Source: an uncultured Spartobacteria bacterium
Lineage (GTDB): Bacteria; Verrucomicrobiota; Verrucomicrobiia; Chthoniobacterales; Chthoniobacteraceae
Reading direction: 5' to 3'
DNA: 64,000 nucleotides
Assembly: GCA_903882875.1 (NCBI GenBank)
Contig: CAIRYQ010000094.1
Span: forward strand, 1 to 64,000
Shown here one piece after another: positions 53,305 to 61,425 of this stretch. A program made the position numbers and the translations under genes. The notes beneath the pieces were generated by a model that saw nothing but the letters and a program-made list of their open reading frames with translations, was not told where the DNA came from and ran no database searches. Within the stretch, counting starts at the first letter, position 1; every line of letters begins with the position of its first letter.

Positions 53305-54744
53305 CTACGCAAAGAGCGCCTTCACCGGCTTCCCGAGCCCGTCCTGAGTCGCGTAGAAGGGGCGATTCTCGATTTCAAATGCGGTCTTCGGGCTGATGCC
53401 CATCGCGGTGAAAATCGTCGCATGCATTTCGGCGATGCTCACCGGATCCTGGATCGCCATGAGCGGGCGTTCCGGCGCGGTCTCGCCGTAGAGGAAGCCG
53501 CGCTTCATTCCGCCGCCAAACATCACCACGCTCGTGCCGCCGGTGAAGTGGCGGTGCAGGCCGTAGTGTTTCATCTCCTCGATCCGCTCCACCTTGAACG
53601 TCGCCTGGTCATTTGCCTTCGAGCCGGGCTTGCCTTCCATGATCGCGTCGCGGCTGAACTCGCTGGCGACGATGACAAGCGTGCGGTCGAGCAGATTCCG
53701 CAATTCGAGATCGCGGATGAGTGTCGCAATGGGCAGATCAATCTCCTGCTTCATCTTCGCCGCGGTTTCGTGGCCGTCCTTGTGGGTGTCCCAGTATTGA
53801 AACGGCGCATATTCTGTCGTCACCTCGACGAAGCGCGCACCCGACTCGACGAGCCGCCGTGCGAGCATGCACCCGCGGCCGAAGCGGCCCGTGCCGTAAT
53901 TTTCCGCGCTCCCCTTCGGCTCCAGCGTGATGTCAAACGCGTCGCGTTCCTTCGACGCGAGCAGGCGCTGCGCGTTGTCCATCGAGCGCAGCATGGATTC
54001 CTGCTGGTAGTCGCTGAGAAAATCGCGGTTCGGGTTTTGATCGATCAGCCTGCGGTAGGCGCGGTAGCGGTTTTCAAAACGCGAGCCCTCCATGCCCTTC
54101 GGCGGACGCACAGCGCGCGCGGCCTCGTCGGGGAACGGCAAATTCATCGGCCCGAATTCCGCACCGAAAAATCCCGCCGTCGTGAATGACTTCAGCTCCT
54201 CGCTTTCTCCTACGCCTTCGAGCCGCTGGCCGATGTTGATGAACGCAGGAATCACCGGATTGCGCGGCCCGAGCACACGCGCCATCCACGCGCCGATGTG
54301 CGGTGCCGCGACGGTCTGCGGCGGCACGTAGCCGGTGTGCCAATGGTACTGGTGCCGCGAATGCAAAATTGCGCCAAGATCCGGCTGCACGGCGCTGCGG
54401 ATCAGCGTCGCGCGATCCATCACCTTCGCGACATTCTCAAGACCGCGGGTGATCTTGATGTTGTCCACGGCGGTATCAATCGCGGGGAACGTGCTGAGCA
54501 TTTCCCGCACTTCGAGTCCCTTCTCGAATGGCAGGTATCGCTTCGGATCCCACGTGTCCGGCGCGGCCATGCCGCCGGCCATCCACAGCAGGATGCACGA
54601 ATCCGCCGTCGGCTTCGGATGCTTCACGCCGGCGGCGGCGAGCAGCCGTGGCTCGCGGGCCATCATCGCGGCGATGCCCGCGGCCGAGAGCTTCTTCAAA
54701 AAATCACGGCGCGTGTTCTGCGGATCGAGCGGGAGCGGGTTCAT
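53305..54744 (-). CDS. DUF1501 protein, Tat-exported, copy 2
   Basis: The 479-residue protein has the twin-arginine signal NTRRDFLKKLSAAGIAAMMA. DUF1501 motifs include ILLWMAGGMAAPDTWDPKR, ILHSRHQYHWHTGYVPPQ and VIVASEFSRDAIMEGKPG. It starts 3 bp after the stop of the minus-strand PSD1 gene. Its sequence is clearly diverged from copy 1, so the cassettes are not a recent duplication. Confidence 0.9.
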   Translation of the reverse strand: MNPLPLDPQNTRRDFLKKLSAAGIAAMMAREPRLLAAAGVKHPKPTADSCILLWMAGGMAAPDTWDPKRYLPFEKGLEVREMLSTFPAIDTAVDNIKITRGLENVAKVMDRATLIRSAVQPDLGAILHSRHQYHWHTGYVPPQTVAAPHIGAWMARVLGPRNPVIPAFINIGQRLEGVGESEELKSFTTAGFFGAEFGPMNLPFPDEAARAVRPPKGMEGSRFENRYRAYRRLIDQNPNRDFLSDYQQESMLRSMDNAQRLLASKERDAFDITLEPKGSAENYGTGRFGRGCMLARRLVESGARFVEVTTEYAPFQYWDTHKDGHETAAKMKQEIDLPIATLIRDLELRNLLDRTLVIVASEFSRDAIMEGKPGSKANDQATFKVERIEEMKHYGLHRHFTGGTSVVMFGGGMKRGFLYGETAPERPLMAIQDPVSIAEMHATIFTAMGISPKTAFEIENRPFYATQDGLGKPVKALFA

Positions 54745-54747
54745 GGG

Positions 54748-57384
54748 TCAGCGGATGATTTGAAATTCGGGCAACATGCACACGGCCCACAGCAGGTCTT
54801 CGATTCCCTGCGTGTTCAATGTGGGGCCGAGGAGTGCGCGGGCGCCTTCGAGTTCGGGCTGCGCGGGCGGACGCGCGACGGCGAATGTGTAGAGCCAGTG
54901 CGTGAATGCGTCAGGTGATTCCCATTTGCGTGCGAGCAGACGCGCCGCACCGCTTGCGAGCGCGCCTGCGAGCGCGGGCCCGTTGGCGAGATCGAGGGCT
55001 TCGAGCGTGGTGAGATCCTCGGGGCGCGTGCTCACGATCTGCTCGCGGTTCGGACGGCCGAGCGCGCGCTGGAGCAGGTCACACTTCATCAGCGAAGCGC
55101 GCGGCAACGGCGGCGGAGTGGAGATGTGAGCGAGCGCCTCGATCATCGCCGGACGGATTTCTGCATGACGCGGCTGCGGCGGTGCGGCGGTGACTGCAAG
55201 CCATCGTACATTTTTCACCTCGGGCCCGGTGATTTTGCCCTTCACGTCGGGAAGTTCCGGTGACCACTCCCACGATTCATCGGTCACGATCGCCTCCGTG
55301 CCCGACTTCATTTGCAGATGCGCCTCGAAGAACACGCCGGGCACTGGCTGCTTCGACGAAGGACGCTCGACCACCATCATGATCTCATTCGCCCCCTTGC
55401 GCAGCGCGCCCTTGAAATCCACGACACTCACGCCGCGCGTGCGGATGATCTGCCTGTCGAGCTGGAATGCCGCGCCGTTCACGAGGAACTGCGAGCCTGC
55501 CGCGTCCTGACCGAGCACGCCGAACGCCTTCACCGGCGTGTCCGCGAGTGTGAAGGTTTTCCGCAACACGAGTTTCGTGCGCTCCTTTTTCGGCGACACG
55601 GCCGCGGGCTTCGCCGCAGGCACGGTGCTCGCATCGGCTGCCGCGACTTTCCCGGTCAGCGTCGTTGCGGATTTCGGAGCAGCGGGATTCAGATTTTTTG
55701 CCGCCGGCTTTGTGTCGGCGGGACCGGGAGCATTCGGCGTCTCCGAATTTTCCGTCGGCTCCCCACTTTCCCAAATCCAATGCGCGCTGAGCTGCGTATT
55801 TTTTACGAGCGTCGAGTCGGGGCGGGCGCGGAGTACTGGTGCGTCGGTCGCGACCGGATACGAGCCGGTGAGCTGCCACACGGCGTCGAGGAATTGCTCT
55901 GCGGACATCCGTTTCGCGCGCGGGCCGGTGAAGACAAATGCGCCGATGCTGTCGTCCTTCTGCCGCACGACGGCGCGCGACTGATACGCCTGCGATGTGC
56001 AGATCAGCTCCAGCGTCCTTTTCAAATCGCAGCCGTTTGCAAAAAAATCCGCCGCGAGAAAATCGAGCAGGTCCGCGCTCCACGGCTCGGTCTGCATCGC
56101 GTCCACGGGATGCGCGATGCCGCGGCCCATGAGCCGGTGCCAAAGTCGGTTCACGACCGTGCGCGAAAAACGGCCGTTCTCGGGATGCGTCATCAGCGCG
56201 GCGAGCTGCTTCAGGCGTTCGGGCTGCGGCGCGTCGGACTTGATCTGGCCCAGCTCGGGGAAAAGCCACGCGGGCTGCGCGACCACATCAGTCTCCTTGT
56301 CGCAGCGCGCGATTTTCAGCGGCGCGTTCGAGTAGATCGCCGCGAGCGAATACGCGTCCGTGAGCTTCCAGCGATCCACGAAGCTGTCGTGACACGACGC
56401 GCATTTCATGTTGATGCCGAGGAACGCCTGCGAAATGGACTGCGCGAACTGCACCTCGCGCACCTGGCTCGCGCTCACCGTGCCGCGCCACGCGAGACCG
56501 GCGGAAAATCCCGCGCTGTCCGGCGTCGGCGGCGCGATGAGTTCGCGCACCATCACGTCGTAATGCTTGTTGTTCAGAAGCGCATCGTAGAGCCAGCGCG
56601 TGATCTGCGCGCCGGTGCCGGGGCCGAAGCCGACTCGCGAATAATCATTTCGCAGGAGGTCGTTCCAAAACGTGAGCCAGTGCTCCGCGTAATCCGTCTC
56701 GCGCGCGAGCAGCGCACGCACGAGCTGCGCGCGCTTGTCCGGCGCGGTATCTTTTGCAAATTGTGCGAGCGTCTCCGGCTCCGGCAGCAGGCCGATGAGA
56801 TCGAGATGCACGCGGCGTGCGAATGCCGCGTCGCCGAGCGGCTGCGGCTGCGGCTTGCCGTGCTGCGCGAGGTATGCGTCGAGGATGCGATCCAGCGGAT
56901 TCGTGCGCGTGCCGTGCGCGGCGGGCAACGCGACATTGCGCGGCTTCAGCGGCGGCTCGTAGGCGGGCTTTTTGAACGTGAAGCCGTCCTGCCACTTCAT
57001 GCCGTCATCAATCCACGCCTTGAGCAGTGCGATCTTCTCCGCAGGCACGCGCTTCTGCTTCGCATCCGGCGGCGGCATCTGGGTGTCGGGATCCGTCGAG
57101 AGGATTGCCTTGATGAACCTGCTCTCCGCGCTTTTGCCCGACACAATGGCCTTCCCATTTTCCCCGCCGGCCATCAGATCGCCGCGCGAATTCATCGAGA
57201 GCCCGCCCTTCTTCTTGTCGCCCGTGTGGCACGCTGCGCAGTGCTCGCGGAGGATCGGCACGATGTCGTGTGAAAAGTCGGGCGCGGCTTTCGGAGCATC
57301 CTGCGCGGCGCTGTGCGGCTGCGCGCCGAGCAATGCGGCGAGGATCGAAGCGGGCAGAAGACGGCGTTGGAGCGAGGAGGACAT
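54748..57384 (-). CDS. PSD1/planctomycete cytochrome c domain protein (DUF1549-DUF1553), copy 2
   Basis: From MSSSLQRRLLPASILAALLG (ATG at 57384) the protein has 878 residues. CAACH at 49-53 is the cytochrome c-like motif. DUF1549 has NPLDRILDAYLAQHGKP and the internal KCASCHDSFVDRWK. An Ala/Pro linker and a beta-sandwich (ELQVKxDxGAE-type) precede a short DUF1553. The C-terminus ends AVCMLPEFQIIR. It is followed by DUF1501 copy 2. Confidence 0.9.
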   Translation of the reverse strand: MSSSLQRRLLPASILAALLGAQPHSAAQDAPKAAPDFSHDIVPILREHCAACHTGDKKKGGLSMNSRGDLMAGGENGKAIVSGKSAESRFIKAILSTDPDTQMPPPDAKQKRVPAEKIALLKAWIDDGMKWQDGFTFKKPAYEPPLKPRNVALPAAHGTRTNPLDRILDAYLAQHGKPQPQPLGDAAFARRVHLDLIGLLPEPETLAQFAKDTAPDKRAQLVRALLARETDYAEHWLTFWNDLLRNDYSRVGFGPGTGAQITRWLYDALLNNKHYDVMVRELIAPPTPDSAGFSAGLAWRGTVSASQVREVQFAQSISQAFLGINMKCASCHDSFVDRWKLTDAYSLAAIYSNAPLKIARCDKETDVVAQPAWLFPELGQIKSDAPQPERLKQLAALMTHPENGRFSRTVVNRLWHRLMGRGIAHPVDAMQTEPWSADLLDFLAADFFANGCDLKRTLELICTSQAYQSRAVVRQKDDSIGAFVFTGPRAKRMSAEQFLDAVWQLTGSYPVATDAPVLRARPDSTLVKNTQLSAHWIWESGEPTENSETPNAPGPADTKPAAKNLNPAAPKSATTLTGKVAAADASTVPAAKPAAVSPKKERTKLVLRKTFTLADTPVKAFGVLGQDAAGSQFLVNGAAFQLDRQIIRTRGVSVVDFKGALRKGANEIMMVVERPSSKQPVPGVFFEAHLQMKSGTEAIVTDESWEWSPELPDVKGKITGPEVKNVRWLAVTAAPPQPRHAEIRPAMIEALAHISTPPPLPRASLMKCDLLQRALGRPNREQIVSTRPEDLTTLEALDLANGPALAGALASGAARLLARKWESPDAFTHWLYTFAVARPPAQPELEGARALLGPTLNTQGIEDLLWAVCMLPEFQIIR

Positions 57385-57453
57385 CGGCGTGCAGTCAATC
57401 ACCGCACTCTGGCTTTCTTGGCGGCGCAAAAGGCGGACGTCGTGCGCCTGCGC

Positions 57454-58149
57454 TCAGTCGTAGTGAACCGTGTCGAGGTGGATCTTTGGCGCGAGCAGCC
57501 GGATGAATTCGCGCACCGCGTTGCCCGACCACTTGCGAACGGATTCGTCGTCCTTCGGATCCTTCGCCGTGGGCACGGGGGCGGTGATGAGAATGTACGC
57601 CCATCGCTGGCTCACGCCACGGAGGAGCCGGTCGCGGTTGTCAATCGCCCAGCGCGACCAATGGCCTGCGGTGATGTCCCTTTCGCCGACGAACCAGTAG
57701 AACGCCTGCAGCTCGATCGGAAGCGCGCTGCCGCCGGCCTTGTTCGGGCGCGTGCTGTGCAGTTGCGCGACGGGGAATGTCCCGTGCTGCGGCAGCGCCA
57801 TCGCAAAGTGATCGGCTTCCTGCAGCGTCCATCCCTGCGCCTGAAGGCAGCGTTCGGGACGGTGGATGCTCGTGCTCATGTCGCGCCCGGAAAGCACGAG
57901 CGAGACGACGATTTCATAGCCTTCGAGACTGCGGTAGGTCTTGCGGGCAAAGCGCGTGCCGGAGGCTTCGCCGAGGATCGCGCGTTCGGCGGCCGACATC
58001 TCCGCGTCGGTGCCGATCCAGTTGCCAACAGAATCCGGCAGCTCCCTCACGACGCCCGCGGGCTGCTCGCCGCCCTTCGGGAGCAGGAAGACGGTCGCGA
58101 TTCCCAGGGTGATGAATGCGACGAGCGTCGCGAGCCGGCTAGTAGTCAT
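57454..58149 (-). CDS. EpsI-like exosortase-associated protein
   Basis: The 231-residue protein has an N-terminal membrane segment (LATLVAFITLGIATVFLLP) and an extracytoplasmic domain. The EpsI signature STSIHRPERCLQAQGW is present, with conserved His, Cys and Trp. It overlaps the exosortase stop by 11 bp. EpsI domains are often fused to exosortases; here they are separate genes. Confidence 0.85.
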   Translation of the reverse strand: MTTSRLATLVAFITLGIATVFLLPKGGEQPAGVVRELPDSVGNWIGTDAEMSAAERAILGEASGTRFARKTYRSLEGYEIVVSLVLSGRDMSTSIHRPERCLQAQGWTLQEADHFAMALPQHGTFPVAQLHSTRPNKAGGSALPIELQAFYWFVGERDITAGHWSRWAIDNRDRLLRGVSQRWAYILITAPVPTAKDPKDDESVRKWSGNAVREFIRLLAPKIHLDTVHYD

Positions 58150-59224
58150 AGCGCAGCGGTTTCTTCGGCTTATTTTTTTTCATCGGCACCACAGGGGTGT
58201 CGGTGCCTGCTGCGGATGCGGCCTTCACCGCGAACCACCGTGCGAAGGTCTCGGACCAGTCGCGGTTGAGCACATTTCCAAAGCCCACCATCGCGAGGAC
58301 CGCGACCGGGAAGAAAACGAGGCCCGACCAGTCATGGTAGAGCCCCGTGGCGGTCTTCGCATCGAGGAAGCGCGCGAAGAGCACGACGGAAAACACACGC
58401 GCAAAATTCCCGAGCACCGCGAAGAGCAGCGATCCGCAGAAGAGCACCACGCCGCGCACCGGCCCGCGCATCGTGAAATACGCGTAGAGCGCAGCAAGCG
58501 CGCTCATCGCCATGAGCGAGCGGATGCCCGAGCAGCCGCCCGCAATTTCCATCGGCGGGAAGCGACCGTCGGGCGAGGAGAGGTTGCTGCCGTCCACGAC
58601 GATCGGGATGCCGCACACGGAGGACAGCATACCGATGGCTTTTCCCGTAAGCACCTGTAGCGGCACCGTACCCTGAACGACACTGCCGAGCGGCGTCATG
58701 AAAAGGAGGAACACGCACGGAAAAAGGACGACACGGCTGAGCGGCGCGCCGAAAAGAAAACGCACCGCGCCGTAGCACAGCAGCGGCAGCGCAAAGATCG
58801 TGTAGCGCGCCTCCGCGCAGCGCACGCCGGCGACGAAGAGCAGCACGCCCGCACCCGCGGCCCACAGACCGGAATTCGCGCCCTGCTTCGGCAGCCCGGC
58901 GATCTCGCGCCAACGGAAAACCACGAGCGCAACGGCGACCGGAATGATTCCCCAGCAGTGCTGCTGATCGTTTTCCGCACTCCACCCATCGGTGATCCAT
59001 TTCGCGGCGCTGATTCTTCCGCCGAGGAACGCGGGAATCCCGAAGTATGCGTAACCGATCACGCCCGCGAGCGCCGCGAACAGCAGCGCCTGTGCGGGAT
59101 TGCCCCTGCACCAGCGGAAAAACGTCGCGAACAGCCTCGGCACATCGGCAAAATCGAACGCCTCGCGGTCCGGTTCACGGATCGGTTCGTCGAGAGAAAG
59201 GATGGGATGCGAGGTGTCCTCCAT
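58139..59224 (-). CDS. Exosortase/archaeosortase family transpeptidase
   Basis: The 361-residue integral membrane protein has about eight helices. The catalytic triad is visible: Cys231 in AGGCSGIRSL, Arg276 in GNFARVFSVV and His297 in YHDWSGLVFF. Exosortases cleave C-terminal PEP-CTERM-type signals and attach proteins to the envelope. No protein with an obvious sorting tail occurs in this window. It precedes and overlaps EpsI. Confidence 0.93.
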   Translation of the reverse strand: MEDTSHPILSLDEPIREPDREAFDFADVPRLFATFFRWCRGNPAQALLFAALAGVIGYAYFGIPAFLGGRISAAKWITDGWSAENDQQHCWGIIPVAVALVVFRWREIAGLPKQGANSGLWAAGAGVLLFVAGVRCAEARYTIFALPLLCYGAVRFLFGAPLSRVVLFPCVFLLFMTPLGSVVQGTVPLQVLTGKAIGMLSSVCGIPIVVDGSNLSSPDGRFPPMEIAGGCSGIRSLMAMSALAALYAYFTMRGPVRGVVLFCGSLLFAVLGNFARVFSVVLFARFLDAKTATGLYHDWSGLVFFPVAVLAMVGFGNVLNRDWSETFARWFAVKAASAAGTDTPVVPMKKNKPKKPLRYDY

Positions 59225-59278
59225 CGGCGCGAATCTACCTCACCGACGCCCTCCTTCAATGCACTTCTGACCCGCCGC

Positions 59279-59998
59279 TCAGAGCGCGAATCCGGCGGAT
59301 TTTGCGTCCTTGTCAAACATCCGCACCGTGTCGAGCGAGAGCGCGGCGAGATCCATGCCGGCCATCTTGATCGCCTTGGCGAGGATGTCGTGCTGCACGG
59401 TCACGATGTGCGTGCCGCATTCATCCGCCTGAAAAATGTTCAGCACCTCGCGCACGCTCGCCCAGAGCAACTCGGCCTTCGGCAGCGGCTTCAGGATCGC
59501 CAGCGACTCGCGCATGATCGCGGCGGGATCGCGCCCCGTGTCGGCGATGCGCCCGGCAAAGACCGAGACGACCGACGGCACCGCGGGATTCAGCGCCGCG
59601 GCGACCGCGCGCACCTGGTCGAGCGTGAGAATGGCGGTGACATTGAGTTGCACGCCCTCCTTTGCGAGGTCGCGGATCAGATCGTAAGCCGGCGCACCGG
59701 CGGGATTCATCACGGGGATTTTCACGTAAACGTTCCCCTGCCACGCCGCGATTTTTAGCGCCTGCCGCCGCATCTCCGCGAAGTCATCCGAAAACACCTC
59801 GAACGAGATCGGCTTGTCCTTCACCGTCTGCAGGATGTCCCTCGCGAAGCCCTCGTAATCGCGGATGCCGCTCTTGTTCATGAGCGTCGGGTTCGTCGTG
59901 AGTCCCTGGATGAGCGGGTTCGTGTAGAGCTGCAACATGCTGGCCTTGTCGGCGCCGTCGGCGAAAATTTTTACGCGGAGTGAGTCTAGGGATGTCAT
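59279..59998 (-). CDS. Small transaldolase / fructose-6-phosphate aldolase family
   Basis: From MTSLDSLRVKIFADGADKA (ATG at 59998) the protein has 239 residues, typical of the short transaldolase group. Motifs are GLTTNPTLM (32-40), the Schiff-base Lys93 in YVKIPV, and QLNVTAILTLDQV. It acts in sugar-phosphate metabolism, transferring or cleaving a three-carbon unit. Whether it is a transaldolase or an aldolase cannot be told from sequence. Confidence 0.9.
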   Translation of the reverse strand: MTSLDSLRVKIFADGADKASMLQLYTNPLIQGLTTNPTLMNKSGIRDYEGFARDILQTVKDKPISFEVFSDDFAEMRRQALKIAAWQGNVYVKIPVMNPAGAPAYDLIRDLAKEGVQLNVTAILTLDQVRAVAAALNPAVPSVVSVFAGRIADTGRDPAAIMRESLAILKPLPKAELLWASVREVLNIFQADECGTHIVTVQHDILAKAIKMAGMDLAALSLDTVRMFDKDAKSAGFAL

Positions 59999-60213
59999 TG
60001 GGCTGTGGGCTGTGGGATCCCCGTGCAGGGCACGGGGAATGCGCCCGTTCATAGCAGGCCCGGTGCCCGATTCGGGCCGAACTGCGCCCGCCCAGGATTC
60101 ACGCGGCCGATTTGGAGTCGGCGGCATGCAACGCGGCCGGCGGAAACAGCAGCAGGGCACAAAATGATCGCGCGACGTTCATGTGTGAAATGAACGCGAG
60201 CCACCGGGTGAGT

Positions 60214-60568
60214 TCATCGGCGGAAACTCTGGTCGTTCTGCCCCGGCTTCATGGGCCGCATTGTCACGGGCCGGATGAGTTCGGGAATCACGAACACGAG
60301 GCCCGGATCGGAAATGTCTCCGGGCTTCGCGGCCATGAGGCCGACGCGATGAATCACAGCGCCGGGGATCGCGAGGCTGACATTGCTGAATTTTACTTCT
60401 TTGTGATGTCCGCCTGCTCGCTCGCGTGGGAGTAACTGCACGCGAAGCCCTGCATATTCCAGGTGCAGAAGTAATCGGGCGCGGTGCTCGGCGTCGCGGG
60501 ACGAGGCCCGGCTCGGAGGCGAGCACCGGCCTCGTCGCGGCGAGAAATAAGCAGATGGCAACACGCAT
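60214..60568 (-). pseudogene. Decayed gene with intact signal peptide
   Basis: The minus strand begins MRVAICLFLAATRPVLASEPG, a good signal peptide. Around 60510 the sense moves to another frame: TAPDYFCTWNMQGFACSYSH and ASEQADITKK, then a stop. A third frame reads KEVKFSNVSLAIPGAVIHR and GLVFVIPELIRPVTM down to a TGA at 60214. The TAPDYFCTWN segment looks like the start of a secreted hydrolase seen in these phyla. Either two frameshifts or two overlapping fragments are present. Confidence 0.45.
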
Positions 60569-60576
60569 GATGAATC

Positions 60577-61389
60577 CTACTTTGTTTCTCCTGTGGGTGG
60601 CTTGGTATGGCCCGGGAGAACCGATTCGCGAGGCACCGCGACAGGCTGAAAAGGCGCGATGGCATACTTCCTCAAAAGGTAACCCTCAACCGCCTGACGC
60701 TCCGCATCCGCGAGCGGAATGGAGTAAATGAGGATCTCGCCGATGTCGCCATGCCAACTGCGATCCGTGAAATCGCGATCACGCGCCAACTGTTCCGCGA
60801 TCGTGTCCTGACCCGCGACGAACGAGATCACCGCCAGCTTTTGCGAAAACTCACTAAGCGTCGGATCGATCGGTAAGCCGTTGAACCAGGCCTTTCCATG
60901 ACGGAACATCCCAAGCTCGATGATCGTGTCGGTCCAGTGGCACCCGACATGGTAGTCCACGCTCTTCTTCTCCCTTCCACCCAGCACGAATCGCTCGGCA
61001 AACTTTTTGAATGCGGCCGGATGCTTGGACACCACAAAGAACACCGTGCGGGCGTTCTTGATCGAATTGAATTCGTAACCGGAGAAGCGTCCGTCGAAGC
61101 GGAGCACCGGCTGGCCGGCCTGCTCGTGTTTGACGACCGTAGGATTGCCAGCGGCGATCTTCGGATCTTTCTCGCGGATGGCGTCGTTGTTCTTCCCGCT
61201 GCGATCCCTGATCGAAGCGACCTCGCCATTTTCAACGACGACACCCTCGGCGCTCAGCCAGAGGGCCAGTCCTTCAATTGGGATATCGGTGTCACGGACG
61301 ACGCTCTGCTCGGCAGCGGACAGCACGTTGGAGAGCAACAGGATCGCCGCGCTCGCGAGGATGCGCGTTCGTGAGGGGGTGGTGCTCAT
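60577..61389 (-). CDS. Secreted LamG-like protein
   Basis: The 270-residue protein has signal peptide ILASAAILLLSNVLSAAEQ. The body has the concanavalin/LamG pattern: EGLALWLSAEGVVVENGEVA, IRDRSGKNNDAI, GQPVLRFDGRFSGYEF and GDIGEILIYSIPLADAERQA then EGYLLRKYAI. It sits 36 bp downstream of the third DUF1553 gene on the same strand, so is probably part of that cassette, with a carbohydrate-binding role. Confidence 0.78.
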   Translation of the reverse strand: MSTTPSRTRILASAAILLLSNVLSAAEQSVVRDTDIPIEGLALWLSAEGVVVENGEVASIRDRSGKNNDAIREKDPKIAAGNPTVVKHEQAGQPVLRFDGRFSGYEFNSIKNARTVFFVVSKHPAAFKKFAERFVLGGREKKSVDYHVGCHWTDTIIELGMFRHGKAWFNGLPIDPTLSEFSQKLAVISFVAGQDTIAEQLARDRDFTDRSWHGDIGEILIYSIPLADAERQAVEGYLLRKYAIAPFQPVAVPRESVLPGHTKPPTGETK

Positions 61390-61425
61390 GGGAACCAGTA
61401 ACTGCGGTATCGCGGCCGTCGGATT

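Noticed and set aside
55312-57273. 653-codon plus-strand frame opposite PSD1 copy 2
   Set aside because: Antisense shadow of a gene with clear DUF1549/DUF1553 signatures.
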